A DNA stretch of 12,928 bases, from NCBI GenBank assembly GCA_003990745.1, contig RBNI01005190.1, forward strand, positions 1-12,928, written 5' to 3'. Both the position numbers and the translations under genes were made by a program. Of this stretch, positions 1-7,203 are shown one piece after another. Origin of the DNA: Jimgerdemannia flammicorona. Its lineage: Eukaryota > Mucoromycota > Endogonomycetes > Endogonales > Endogonaceae. Each line of letters opens with the position of its first letter. The stretch's first letter is position 1. A model generated the notes under the pieces. It searched no databases. It saw only the letters and a program-made list of their open reading frames with translations, and was not told the DNA's origin.

Positions 1-36
1 TTTTTTTTTTTTTTTTAGACTGTAGCCTCATTTATT
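1..36 (-). promoter_or_regulatory. Poly(A) tail and AATAAA signal of the minus-strand retroposon
   Basis: Positions 1-16 are an uninterrupted T run (A16 on the minus strand), continuing off the window edge. The hexamer TTTATT at 31-36 is AATAAA on the minus strand and lies 14 nt upstream of the A run, the spacing expected of a polyadenylated RNA copied back into DNA. The long uninterrupted tail suggests a fairly recent insertion. Confidence 0.8.
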
Positions 37-276
37 AACTATCTATAACATGCCACATATTCTCATACAACATCAGTAGCCCTATTCTACCCCAATCTCA
101 ACCCACCTTCACCCTCACCCAGCCTTGTACCTTTAGGGTATAAGTTGTGACCTCACTGCCCAAGTAACTAGATCCTCCTACCTGGACTATCCCACCCAGT
201 GGGTATGGATTATAAGTCCCAACCACCTCAAGTACTTGGCATCTAGTGCACCTGACCTACCCCTATTAGTGCCTTT
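17..276 (-). other. 3' tail (3' UTR-like) of the minus-strand retroposon
   Basis: This is unique sequence between the minisatellite and the poly(A) run. It has no convincing ORF and no tRNA-like SINE body that I can defend. A small perfect hairpin with a CCCAC/GTGGG stem and 3-nt loop lies near 190-202. In LINEs the 3' tail is often what the reverse transcriptase recognises, so this segment is the natural place to compare with the 3' end of the plus-strand LINE, which is not in the window. Confidence 0.5.
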
Positions 277-1358
277 TGTCTTGCCCATCTAGCCTGTCTT
301 GCCCATCTTGCCCACCTGTATTGCCCATGTTGTCCATGTTGCCATCTTGCTGTCTTGCCCATCTTGCCCATCTTGTCCATCTTGCCCATCTTACCTGTCT
401 CACCCACCCATATTGCCCATGTCCCATGTTGCCCATATTGCCTGTGTTACCTGTTTTGCCCATTTTGCCTGTCTTGCCCATGTCGCCTGTCTTGCCTGTC
501 TTGTCTACCTGTGTTACCTATATTGCCCATATTGCCATCTTGCCATCTTACCTATCTTGCTCATCTTGTCCATCTTGCCCATCTTGCCTGTCTTACCCAC
601 CCATGTTGTTGCCCATGTTGCCCGTATTACCCATATTGCCTGTTTTGCCTGTTTTGCCTGTTTTGCCTGTTTTGCCTGTTTTGTCTGTTTTGCCTGTTTT
701 GTCTGTTTTGCCTGTTTTGCCTGTTTTGCCTGTTTTGCCTGTTTTGCCTGTTTTGCCTGTTTTGCCCATCTTGCCTCTCTTGTCATCTGCCTATCTTGCC
801 CATGTCGCCCATCTTGCCATCTTGCCCATCTTGCCCATCTTGTCCATCTTGCCCACCCGTGTTGCCCATGTTGCCCATGTTGCCTATGTTGCCCATGTTA
901 CCCATGTTGCCTGTGTTGTCCATGTTGCCCATGTTGTCCATATTGCCCATGTTGCCCGTTTTGCCTGCCCATATTGCTCATGTTGCCCATGTTGCCCATG
1001 GTTGCCCGCCCATATTGCCAATGTTGCCCATGTTGCCCATTTTGCCCATTTTGCCCATTTTGCCCATCTTGCCCATGTCACCTGTCTTGCTGTCTGCCCA
1101 TCTTGCCCATGTCACCCATCTTGCCATCTTGCCATCTTGCCATCTTGCCCATCTTGCCCATCTTTTCCATCTTGCCCATCTTGCCCATCTTGCCTGTCTT
1201 GTCCATCTTGCCCATCTTGCCCATGTTGTCCATCTTGTTGTCTTGCTGTCTTGCCCATCTTACCCATCTTGCCCATCCTGCCCATCTTGCCCATCTTGCC
1301 TGCCAGTGTTTGCCTGTGTTGCCTGTGTTGCCCATATTGCCCACCTATGTTGCCCATG
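277..1358 (-). repeat. 9-bp minisatellite array, roughly 120 units
   Basis: The plus strand is a near-continuous chain of 9-mers: CTTGCCCAT, GTTGCCCAT, TTTGCCCAT, TTTTGCCTG and close variants. Blocks are enriched for one variant: 641-766 is 14 units of TGTTTTGCC (two with a T in place of C), about 858-1000 is mostly GTTGCCCAT, 1027-1074 mostly TTTGCCCAT, and 1100-1300 mostly CTTGCCCAT. Interruptions such as CCCACCCAT or CCCACCTGT shift the 9-bp phase. Because 9 is a multiple of three and the units lack plus-strand stops, all three plus frames stay open for over 400 codons; that is a property of the repeat, not evidence of genes. On the minus strand the units read as repeating KMG, DGQ or RWA triplets, broken by stops. 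The minus strand has G3 runs every 9 nt. Confidence 0.93.
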
Positions 1359-2220
1359 CCACTGCCAGCCCTGTCACACTATCTACCAGGTCTCCCTTTC
1401 CCTTTGGGTCCATCTGCCCAGCCCTTACATCAGCAGTCACATCTGGATTTTTTTTCAGATTCCCAGTCATACCACCATCAGCAGTCTCTCCCCTACTCCC
1501 AGCTGCCACTCCACTAGCCCTTCCCCCCACTGGCTGAGGTCCAGTACCTCCCACTTCTCCTTCCTTCTGCTTCTTCTTCTCCTCCATCTGTCTGCCATGA
1601 GATCCAACAGTCCATCTACTATTCTTCAACATATCTGCAAAGCTCCTCCCCTGCTGCCCTCCTGCTCCTCCCCCAGTACTGCTACCACTGCCTGAACTGC
1701 CCTGCCCACCTGGACCACTGAATGACCCCATCTCCAATCCATATTCATGTCTAACATATTGCCAGTTGAAGGCTCCAGGTCTACCTGACCTAGTATGCAT
1801 ATTGGCTTGCTTGTTGATTGTCATTGCCTTAATACCTTTCTCTAATAAACACTTGAAAGTGAGTTGTGAAAGTGTGTGTAACGTGAGTGGTAATGGAGAG
1901 AGCATGCAGTCTGGATGTCTTCTATAGTTACAATATTCCATTGCTCTGAAATGGTGTTCCCAGTTATTGATCTCTTGTTGTCTTGGGAATTGGTATCCAT
2001 CTTGGTCATAAGTTGGGGGAAGAGTGGACAAGGGGTAGACTTCTGTTTGGGTAAAGAGAACTTGTCTTCTGAATCTATTTTGCAATTTAACAGTGACCTC
2101 TTGGAAGGTAGTTGACTGTGCAACTGTATTCAGGAGTTCTGGTCTCTGGGGCCTCTGTCTCTCCTGTTGGTCTAGTAGATGGCACTGATAGTAGTAGTTT
2201 TGAGGAGAGTGGAAGACCAT
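1345..2220 (-). CDS. ORF1-like protein of the minus-strand LINE relative (291 aa)
   Basis: This is an uninterrupted frame of 291 codons from an ATG at 2220; the open frame itself reaches back to the TGA at 2356-2358. The second half aligns without gaps near its start with ORF1 of the plus LINE: shared blocks are LSP-PL-LH, (M)-NxQ, G-FxWQ, GRSFAD/GRASFAE, NL(K/E)KNPDVT and GDL-D-V-GLAVA. An ATG at 1822-1824 aligns with the plus-copy ATG at 7318, so translation could start there (160 aa) instead of at 2220. The homology extends upstream of both ATGs in the protein frame, which favours a longer coding region. The middle is Gly/Ser-rich and low complexity. The frame ends about 13 nt inside the minisatellite with GLAVAWAT then stop, where the plus copy continues into an RRM-like part. 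No RNA-binding domain is visible here. Function is unknown; LINE ORF1 proteins usually bind the element RNA. Confidence 0.6.
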   Translation of the reverse strand: MVFHSPQNYYYQCHLLDQQERQRPQRPELLNTVAQSTTFQEVTVKLQNRFRRQVLFTQTEVYPLSTLPPTYDQDGYQFPRQQEINNWEHHFRAMEYCNYRRHPDCMLSPLPLTLHTLSQLTFKCLLEKGIKAMTINKQANMHTRSGRPGAFNWQYVRHEYGLEMGSFSGPGGQGSSGSGSSTGGGAGGQQGRSFADMLKNSRWTVGSHGRQMEEKKKQKEGEVGGTGPQPVGGRASGVAAGSRGETADGGMTGNLKKNPDVTADVRAGQMDPKGKGDLVDSVTGLAVAWAT

Positions 2221-2520
2221 ATGGTGTGGACATCTTCTTAGCCAAAAAGCCTTTTCTTGGTGTTTTTCTTTCCTGGGGATAATGGTGATTATGCTGGATT
2301 CTTCTTCTATATTACAGGGGTCATTGTCTTTGGGTAGTGTCCAGTGAGTGTCATCTCAGGAAATGAGTTCAGGGAACTCTTCTTCTTCAGGTGCTTCTTA
2401 TTCTAGAACTTCTTGCTCAGAAACTTCTTGGTCAGGAACTTCCTTTCCCTCAGATTATTCTTGACCCCAAATTACTTGTACTTCTACAGCTTCAGTTGCA
2501 GGTGTTTCTGGAACATGTCT

Positions 2521-2607
2521 GCATTTCTTCTTCTTCTTTCTGCACTCTGGGCAGGCTGTGCCAGACGAATTCCTTGTCCCAATAATCTTGAAGGAGTGCT
2601 TGGGGCA
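2521..2607 (-). other. Zinc-ribbon-like CPxH...CPxC segment after the protease
   Basis: In the protease frame, right after the TYDMI strand, comes KCPKH (first Cys codon 2605-2607), about 15 residues, then CPEC, and after a run of five Lys a further Cys (2521-2523). The C-X2-H ... C-X2-C spacing is that of a small zinc-binding fold with a basic tail. In most Ty3/gypsy proteins this position continues with the end of the protease (a GxDWL-type motif), which is not visible here. Whether it binds zinc is inference. Confidence 0.45.
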
Positions 2608-3486
2608 CTTGTATCTCTTGATCATGTCATAGGTGATAGCTTCAGTAGCAATAGCTTTTGGGATAGAGAACTGAATATGTCTAAGGGAGATGGTGATATT
2701 TCATACTTCTCCAAGGGGTTGAGTTCAGGCTCCATCTGCTATTATGATGCTGAGATTGGATGGTCCATCAATGGGCCATTGGAGGGTGTCCAGGAAACGT
2801 TGAGCAATGACACAGACAGCCACTCCTGTGTCTATGAGAATTTTCACCTTTTGTCCTCCAATGTCTCCATATAAGGAGGTGCTGACATATCACTCTGCAG
2901 CCTGGATAGGTGTGGGGGCTGGCTCTTAGTGGGATGGGGACTTGGCCAGTGCTGGACCTGGTGGTTCTCAGTAATTTGTTTTGGACTCCAGCTGGTATCA
3001 GTTGCAGGAACTGCAAAAGGGAGACCTCTATCTTGGCTTCTTGAATCTTCTGCCAGGCTTCATTGTAGATGTCTTGGGCATAGTCTTTGGGGTGTACTTC
3101 TTCTTGGGCTTTGGGGCAGCAGGTTCTCATTCTTCTTGTTCTATTTCTTCATCTTCTGGTGACAGCTCATTTGTCTCAGAGATTAAAGGTGAGGGGGTTC
3201 AGAGAGGTGTCTCTATCTGGTCCTCTTCATGTTCTTTGTCTTCTTCTTAGATGATTTTTCTGGTGATATTCCTAGATGGTTTTCCTATAGGTCTCTTTCA
3301 TTTCTCTGCTAGATAGACTGTTTTTCAAGTAGTAACCTTGGTAGGATACAAGTCTAGGTTACTATAGTATTCACTGTTGCTTACTTCCTTAAAATCTTCA
3401 ACAAGATGGGCTTCAGTCTTCTTGTTCTGAGTGTCATTCCTTTGGTTTGGTAGTTCTGAGTCTCTTTGATTACTTCTTTTGTTGTC

Positions 3487-3528
3487 ACATTCAGTGGCAT
3501 AGTGTTCAAATTATCCACAATAGAAGCA
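3487..3528 (-). other. Gag CCHC zinc knuckle (nonsense inside)
   Basis: The spacing is CX2CX4HX4C: Cys codons at 3526-3528 and 3517-3519, His at 3502-3504 and Cys at 3487-3489. A TAA at 3511-3513 falls inside the X4 loop, where CAA (Gln) would fit. This is the classical nucleocapsid RNA-binding knuckle of LTR retroelements. Confidence 0.85.
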
Positions 3529-4898
3529 TTGGACTTGGGCTCTGTCTTGGACAGGATATCTTCTTTCTTTTTGCTGATAGCTCCTGTTATCTCTGGGTGG
3601 ATAACCTTGGTTCCTCTGTAGTAGGTATATTCTATTGTCTTGGTAACTCTGATTTTTGCATATGCTGAGTTTTTTCAATCTGCCCAACCAATTAGTCCAA
3701 TTTAGAGCTAAGATCTTGGATTTCACTCCTATCCTTCTTTGGCTGGCCTTCTTTCCTCAGATCTTTCTTATCCTTGAAGGAGTCCTTGTAGGGCTTTGAC
3801 TAGGATGTCTTCTTTATCTTCTTTCTTATCATGATTACTCCAGGTAGTTCCTTGTCTGATATCAAAGAATCCTTGGGCTGCATCTACTTGTTCTTCAGAC
3901 CTTCTGATGCCTAAGGTGCAGACATGCTGGGCAATGTTTGGGGGAATTCCATTCATGAAGATCATTGGACCTATGATATCCTGGTTAGTAGCATTGAACC
4001 CAGCGACATACATTCTCTTCTGGATTCTAGTTAAGAAGGCTCTGGGTAATTCTCTAAGATTCATCTTCATTCCCATGATGGATTCTTGGGTCTTGTGGTG
4101 GGTTTCATTTCCTGCATACTTTTCAATTAGCCAGTGGACTATGGCTATATACTCTAGCTTGTAGGATGCTGCTGCTTGTATTTGTCTTGCCAGTTCTGAG
4201 AGTGGTTCATTTGCTGTTTGGTGGAAGATTCCTCTAGCTAGTTCCCTGAGCTAGGCCTTGTAGATGGCAATTTTTCTTTTATCTGAGAGATTTCTCAAAG
4301 CTGTGATTCCTTCAATTCCATCAAGAAATTCACTGGGGTCTTCCTCTGGATATCTTGTAAATATTGGCAATAAGGTGACCATTTTGTAATCACTTTCTTC
4401 TGATTCTGGTTCTGGTCCAGATTCTGATTCTGATTTACTTTCTGAGCTGTCACTGGAGATAGAGGTGCTTGGGTATCCTGAGAATGATGTTCTGGAGCTT
4501 GGACAAAGTAGAATGAGCCTAGGTATTCTTGTAGAAGCTACTTCCAATTCTGTAAGGGCTGGTGGTAAAGGTTCTATAGATGAGATTAGTGGGACTAGTA
4601 TGGGGTATCTGTCTATAAGATCTTGAGCTTGTAAAATAAGATCTTCTAATTCTTATACAAGTTCTTCAAAATCTCCAACAGGGCCACCTGTATTGTCTGG
4701 TTGATCTGGTTGGTGATTTCAGGCTATATTTACTTCTGGTTCTGGTTGAGATCCTTCTGATACTGGATAGTTGGCAAGTCTTGATGTGATTACTTCTCTT
4801 TCTGTCCAAATGCTAGTGATAACTAGTTCTTCAGTAGTGGCAGAGATTGGTGTTGTATCAAATGTATCCAGTTTGACTATGGGTTCTTGTGAGCTGAA
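3529..4898 (-). pseudogene. gag: Ty3/gypsy gag (capsid region), broken
   Basis: The capsid-type region is in one minus frame from about 4890 to 3768, then the reading shifts twice (near 3790 and 3650) before the CCHC knuckle frame. Visible parts: an N-terminal acidic, Pro-rich region; a Ser/Glu-rich spacer (about 4380-4450); then a Gag capsid-like stretch with FTRYPEEDPSEFLDGIEG (about 4310-4365), HWLIEKYAG (about 4115-4140) and LRELPRAFLTRIQKRMY (about 4010-4060), the helical pattern of retrotransposon Gag. Stops lie at 4251 (TAG) and at about 4722 (TGA) and 4655 (TAA). The probable start ATG (about 4883-4885) is out of frame with the rest by one base, so either the start is elsewhere or there is another indel. 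Gag would form the particle shell; this copy cannot be translated intact. Confidence 0.72.
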
Positions 4899-4921
4899 AA
4901 GTCATGTTGATTTTTGAAATC

Positions 4922-4939
4922 TTCCCAGTTGAGCCCCCA
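4922..4939 (-). other. Primer-binding site, tRNA-Pro-like
   Basis: On the minus strand TGGGGGCTCAACTGGGAA begins two bases after a candidate LTR end (...ATTACA) and about 25 nt before the gag region. It starts with TGG, complementary to the CCA end of a tRNA, and TGGGGGCTC is the opening of the classical proline-tRNA primer-binding site. Matching it to a tRNA of this host would settle the primer. Confidence 0.65.
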
Positions 4940-5159
4940 AATGTAATGTGCCTGGCTCAATGGAGGCAAATTACAAGGTTGGGGGTTGATGTAGTTTGGC
5001 TTGAGCCCCCAGTTACTTTGTCAAAAAGCAATAAAATGTTCTAAGATTCCTGAGGTCCTTGTTGGTATTTAGTGGTATAATAGTCAAGTTCTGGATATGG
5101 TGGTCAATTGTATGTTAATTTCCTAATTGGGATTGTTCTCTGGGTGTAGTGGTAATTTG

Positions 5160-5445
5160 TGAATGGGTTTCCTTCTTGGGTCAACTGGGAATTGGTAGAA
5201 TTTTATATATAGCACAAGTGGTTTCCTTCTTGGATGACAGTGATCACTAAAATAATGTGATTTCTGAGTGATGGTCTTGTGTAGCATGGCGATCTCTATA
5301 TAGCATAATGATCTCTGTGTATGATAGTCTGGCAATTTAGTAGTTCTCCTTCTTGAGTGATGGGCGATTTCTCTGTATAGCATGATGAGTTCCTTATGCA
5401 TGATGATCTATCAATTTGGCAGTTTCCTTCTTGGGTGATGATCTC
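5160..5445. repeat. Dispersed TTCCTTCTTGGGTGA-type motif
   Basis: Four copies of a TTCCTTCTTGGRTGA-like motif occur near 5168, 5221, 5347 and 5425, along with repeated CTCTGTATAGCATGATGA-like stretches (near 5290-5310 and 5370-5390). Spacing is irregular, so this is an old, eroded repeat block. Confidence 0.55.
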
Positions 5446-5536
5446 CAAAAGTATGCAATTTCTGGTGATTTGGCATAGATTTACTAGGAATAGAGGATGG
5501 TGTAGCTTCTTCTCACTGGGAATTATACTGGTGGCA

Positions 5537-5766
5537 GATTCCTCTCGGGCTCACTGGGAACAATGAATAACTCAGATATTGCAGATAATTCTGATAACTC
5601 AGGTAATTTGGATAACTTAGATGTTATAGATTCTTCCTGAATCAGTGGGCTCTTCTGGGAATACCACTCAGGTGGCATGGATTCTTTTTGAATCGGCAGC
5701 TTCAACTGGGAAATAACTCAGATAGCATGGATTCTTCCTGAATCAGCAGCTTTAACTGGGAAAGGG
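5537..5766. repeat. 50-bp degenerate tandem repeat in the putative LTR
   Basis: GATTCTTCCTGAATCAG and its variants recur at 5629, 5680 and 5730, each followed by about 12 nt and then CTGGGAA...ACTCAG. A more diverged copy starts near 5540. The period is 50-51 bp. The motif CAACTGGGAA in these copies also occurs in the primer-binding site and near 5178. Confidence 0.75.
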
Positions 5767-6133
5767 TCTCTTGGCAAAGTTACATTAAAGACTGGCTTCA
5801 TTTGTGTGATAGATCACTATGAAGTTGTGTCAGAAACTGGCTTCAGCAAGATGGCTTTCTCTTAGGCTTTCTGGGAATATGGATATCTTAGAAATGGTGG
5901 CAAAGTTCTTTCTTGAACTTGGGTGGCAAACTTGGATTCTTCAGGCTCAGTCTGGCAAGCATACTAATAATTCCAAATGTGATGAAGTTCTTCACTCAAA
6001 CTTGGCAGCAAAATCAGCTTTGTATTGAAAAGTGGACCAGAGTGAGAATAAGGGGACCAATGCTCAATCTTTAGAGGCTTCATTAGTTTGTACTTCAATT
6101 TAGACTAAGGTTTATTTACTCTTGTCTCTGGGG

Positions 6134-6142
6134 TATTTTATA
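6134..6142 (-). promoter_or_regulatory. TATA box of the putative LTR promoter
   Basis: TATAAAATA on the minus strand, pointing towards gag. AATAAA follows on the same strand at 6116-6111, as often seen near the U3/R junction of LTRs. Start-site position is inferred only. Confidence 0.45.
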
Positions 6143-6150
6143 CAGTTATA

Positions 6151-6194
6151 GTTACTACTGGTTACTACATTGCTAACTATAGATTGCTAACTAT
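6151..6194. repeat. Short direct repeats next to the TATA box
   Basis: GTTACTACTG/GTTACTACAT at 6151 and 6161 (10-bp period), then ATTGCTAACTAT at 6169 and 6183 (14-bp period). They add to the repeated structure of the putative U3 region. Confidence 0.7.
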
Positions 6195-6204
6195 GATAAG
6201 TATT

Positions 6205-6276
6205 CCTTGAGAGTATAGTATATCTTGAAGGTACAGTGTACCTTGAGAGTACAGTATATCTGGAGGGTATAGGTAA
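6205..6276. repeat. 18-bp tandem repeat x4 upstream of the LTR TATA box
   Basis: Four consecutive 18-mers begin at 6205, 6223, 6241 and 6259. Copies 1 and 3 are nearly identical (CCTTGAGAGTAYAGTATA), so the block also reads as a 36-bp period. It lies about 65 bp upstream of the TATA box in the sense of the element, the place for U3 enhancer repeats. Confidence 0.85.
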
Positions 6277-6407
6277 ACATACTGTTTCTGATATCTCTGG
6301 CTAAATATTGAAGTTGACACAGTAAAGCAGTCTTGGTTACTTAGTGCACTAAATATAGTATGTGGCTAATTTATGATTTCAACAGTACAATTCTGTTGCT
6401 TGTCACA

Positions 6408-7203
6408 GTAGTTATATGATGGGTATCAGTTTATCATCTATATATTTAGTTATCTATTCTCTATCTATCTTTAGATAATAATATTAACAATAAGAGAGTA
6501 TATACTTACTATTATTAATTGATTTTTAGTTAGTATATCTTATACTATTTCCAAGCTCAATTTCTGCCTCCAGCTTACTGCTATCAATCTTATCATCCCT
6601 CAGCTTATTGACTTCTGTTCTAGACTCTAAAATAGTAACTTTTCAGTATCTACCCCACTGCTTACCACTCTCAACTCTCTGCTCTCTAGTTCACTACCTC
6701 CAACTTATTTCCCACTCTTCTAGCTTACTACTTTCTATCTCATCACACTCTAGCTTACTACTTATTAGCTTGTTACTTTCTAGCTCTCAGCCTCCCACTT
6801 AGCTTCTAGTTCTCATCATTATCAAATATCTTTTAAAATATCTAAATATTAAGAACTATATAGAATTAGGAGAAATTTCATAACTATCAGCTAATATATT
6901 AGAGAATATATCAAATATCTTTACTAGTTCATTATTATCAATAAGTATGAGAAAAAAAATAAAAACAAAACTAAGTAATAGTTAGATATAGAATTATACT
7001 ATAAAGGTAGATAGTTTTATATATTATTCTAATAGTTACAGTTATATGGATGATTGGTCTTAAGAGTGGTCAGTCATAAGGGTAGTCAGTCTCAAATAGT
7101 TGAGATTCTAATATAGTCTTATATCTCTCTCTATTCAAATAGAATTTATAAAGAAAGCTTATTAGTTATAACTATTATATATCTTAGAGCTATATATTAA
7201 TAA
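6408..7203. other. AT-rich gene-free DNA
   Basis: No ORF of note and no RNA gene is recognisable. Much of it is strongly AT-rich with many TA dinucleotides. From about 6540 to 6810 the plus strand is pyrimidine-rich, with degenerate copies of CTAGCTTACTACTTTCT (for example near 6720, 6750 and 6770). A small hairpin TCTCAA-ATAG-TTGAGA lies at 7090-7105. Composition changes sharply at about 7204, where the plus-strand LINE begins. Confidence 0.6.
6540..6810. repeat. Degenerate CTAGCTTACTACTTT repeat
   Basis: Pyrimidine-rich stretch in which TCTAGCTTACTACTT-like words recur at 15- to 35-bp intervals. The spacing is irregular and no clean unit can be defined. Confidence 0.5.

Larger units (their letters stand above)
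1..2220 (-). mobile_element. LINE-like retroposon, apparently non-autonomous (ORF1 + 9-bp array + poly(A))
   Basis: Read on the minus strand, the unit runs from an ORF1-like frame (2220 to 1345) through a long 9-bp tandem array (about 1358 to 277) and a unique 260-bp tail to AATAAA and a poly(A) run at the window edge. The ORF1 part is homologous to ORF1 of the plus-strand LINE that starts near 7204, which makes it a LINE relative. No APE endonuclease or reverse transcriptase motif occurs between ORF1 and the tail, so mobility would need enzymes supplied in trans; that is inference. The 5' boundary is uncertain: detectable ORF1 homology reaches about 1935, while the open frame reaches 2355 and runs in the same frame as the upstream Ty3/gypsy protease. 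Target-site duplications cannot be tested because the 3' flank lies outside the window. Confidence 0.6.
2221..3528 (-). pseudogene. Ty3/gypsy gag C-terminus, aspartic protease and linker (broken)
   Basis: One minus-strand frame can be followed from the zinc knuckle (3528) to 2221 with no frameshift but about 16 stops. The protease core is clear: ILIDTG with the catalytic Asp at 2830-2832, followed by a VAVCVI strand and a second conserved IIIADG motif ending at 2730. Upstream is an acidic, then Lys/Pro-rich stretch; downstream is a Cys-rich segment (2521-2607) and a Glu-rich linker (about 2360-2510). Stops sit mostly where Arg, Gln or Trp would fit (10 TGA, 5 TAA, 1 TAG). The protease would release Gag and Pol products in the virus-like particle. 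Downstream of 2355 the frame is open and runs into the LINE ORF1, so where this gene ends is unclear. No RT motifs are seen. Confidence 0.72.
2221..6407 (-). mobile_element. Decayed Ty3/gypsy LTR retrotransposon, 5' part only
   Basis: In minus-strand order it has a tentative LTR (6407 to 4942), a primer-binding site (4939 to 4922), gag (about 4898 to 3487) with a CCHC knuckle, and an aspartic protease (2859 to 2728) followed by a Cys-rich and acidic linker. Reverse transcriptase, RNase H, integrase and the 3' LTR are missing, because the LINE-like unit follows at about 2220. The coding frames carry two or more frameshifts and about 20 stops, most of them TGA or TAA. The assignment to Ty3/gypsy rests on gag layout, the CX2CX4HX4C knuckle and the protease order; there is no RT or integrase to confirm it. 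The 2221 boundary is only the last point at which the linker still reads like this element. Confidence 0.7.
4942..6407 (-). repeat. Tentative 5' LTR of the Ty3/gypsy element
   Basis: The inner end is supported by the PBS: plus-strand TGTAATG starts at 4942. The outer end is a guess: TGTCACA ends at 6407, giving a TG...CA unit with TGTAA/TGTGA ends. The length would be about 1.47 kb, long for a Ty3 LTR. Inside are a TATA box (6134-6142), AATAAA (6111-6116), an 18-bp repeat x4 upstream of the TATA box and a 50-bp repeat downstream. No second LTR is in the window, so neither the ends nor a target-site duplication can be checked. No convincing gene lies in this stretch. Confidence 0.4.

Noticed and set aside
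150..240. SINE-type tRNA promoter (B box) in the 3' tail
   Set aside because: GGTTGGGACTTATAATCC only loosely resembles a B box, and no A box at proper spacing is visible.
266..1357. Minus-strand collagen-like (KMG, GNM) or KQA repeat proteins
   Set aside because: Direct translations of the minisatellite, broken into short pieces by stops; no start context or unique domain.
277..1358. CRISPR-like array
   Set aside because: Units are 9 bp and contiguous with no spacers; the setting is a eukaryotic retroposon.
276..1695. Three overlapping plus-strand ORFs of 412-446 aa
   Set aside because: They exist because the 9-bp unit has no stop in any plus frame; the products are Cys/Pro/Leu repeats and each ends soon after the array. 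No gene signal.
5123..5705. Minus-strand ORFs of 92 and 60 aa in the putative LTR
   Set aside because: They follow the local repeats, have no domain, and lie upstream of the primer-binding site, where no gag-pol coding is expected.
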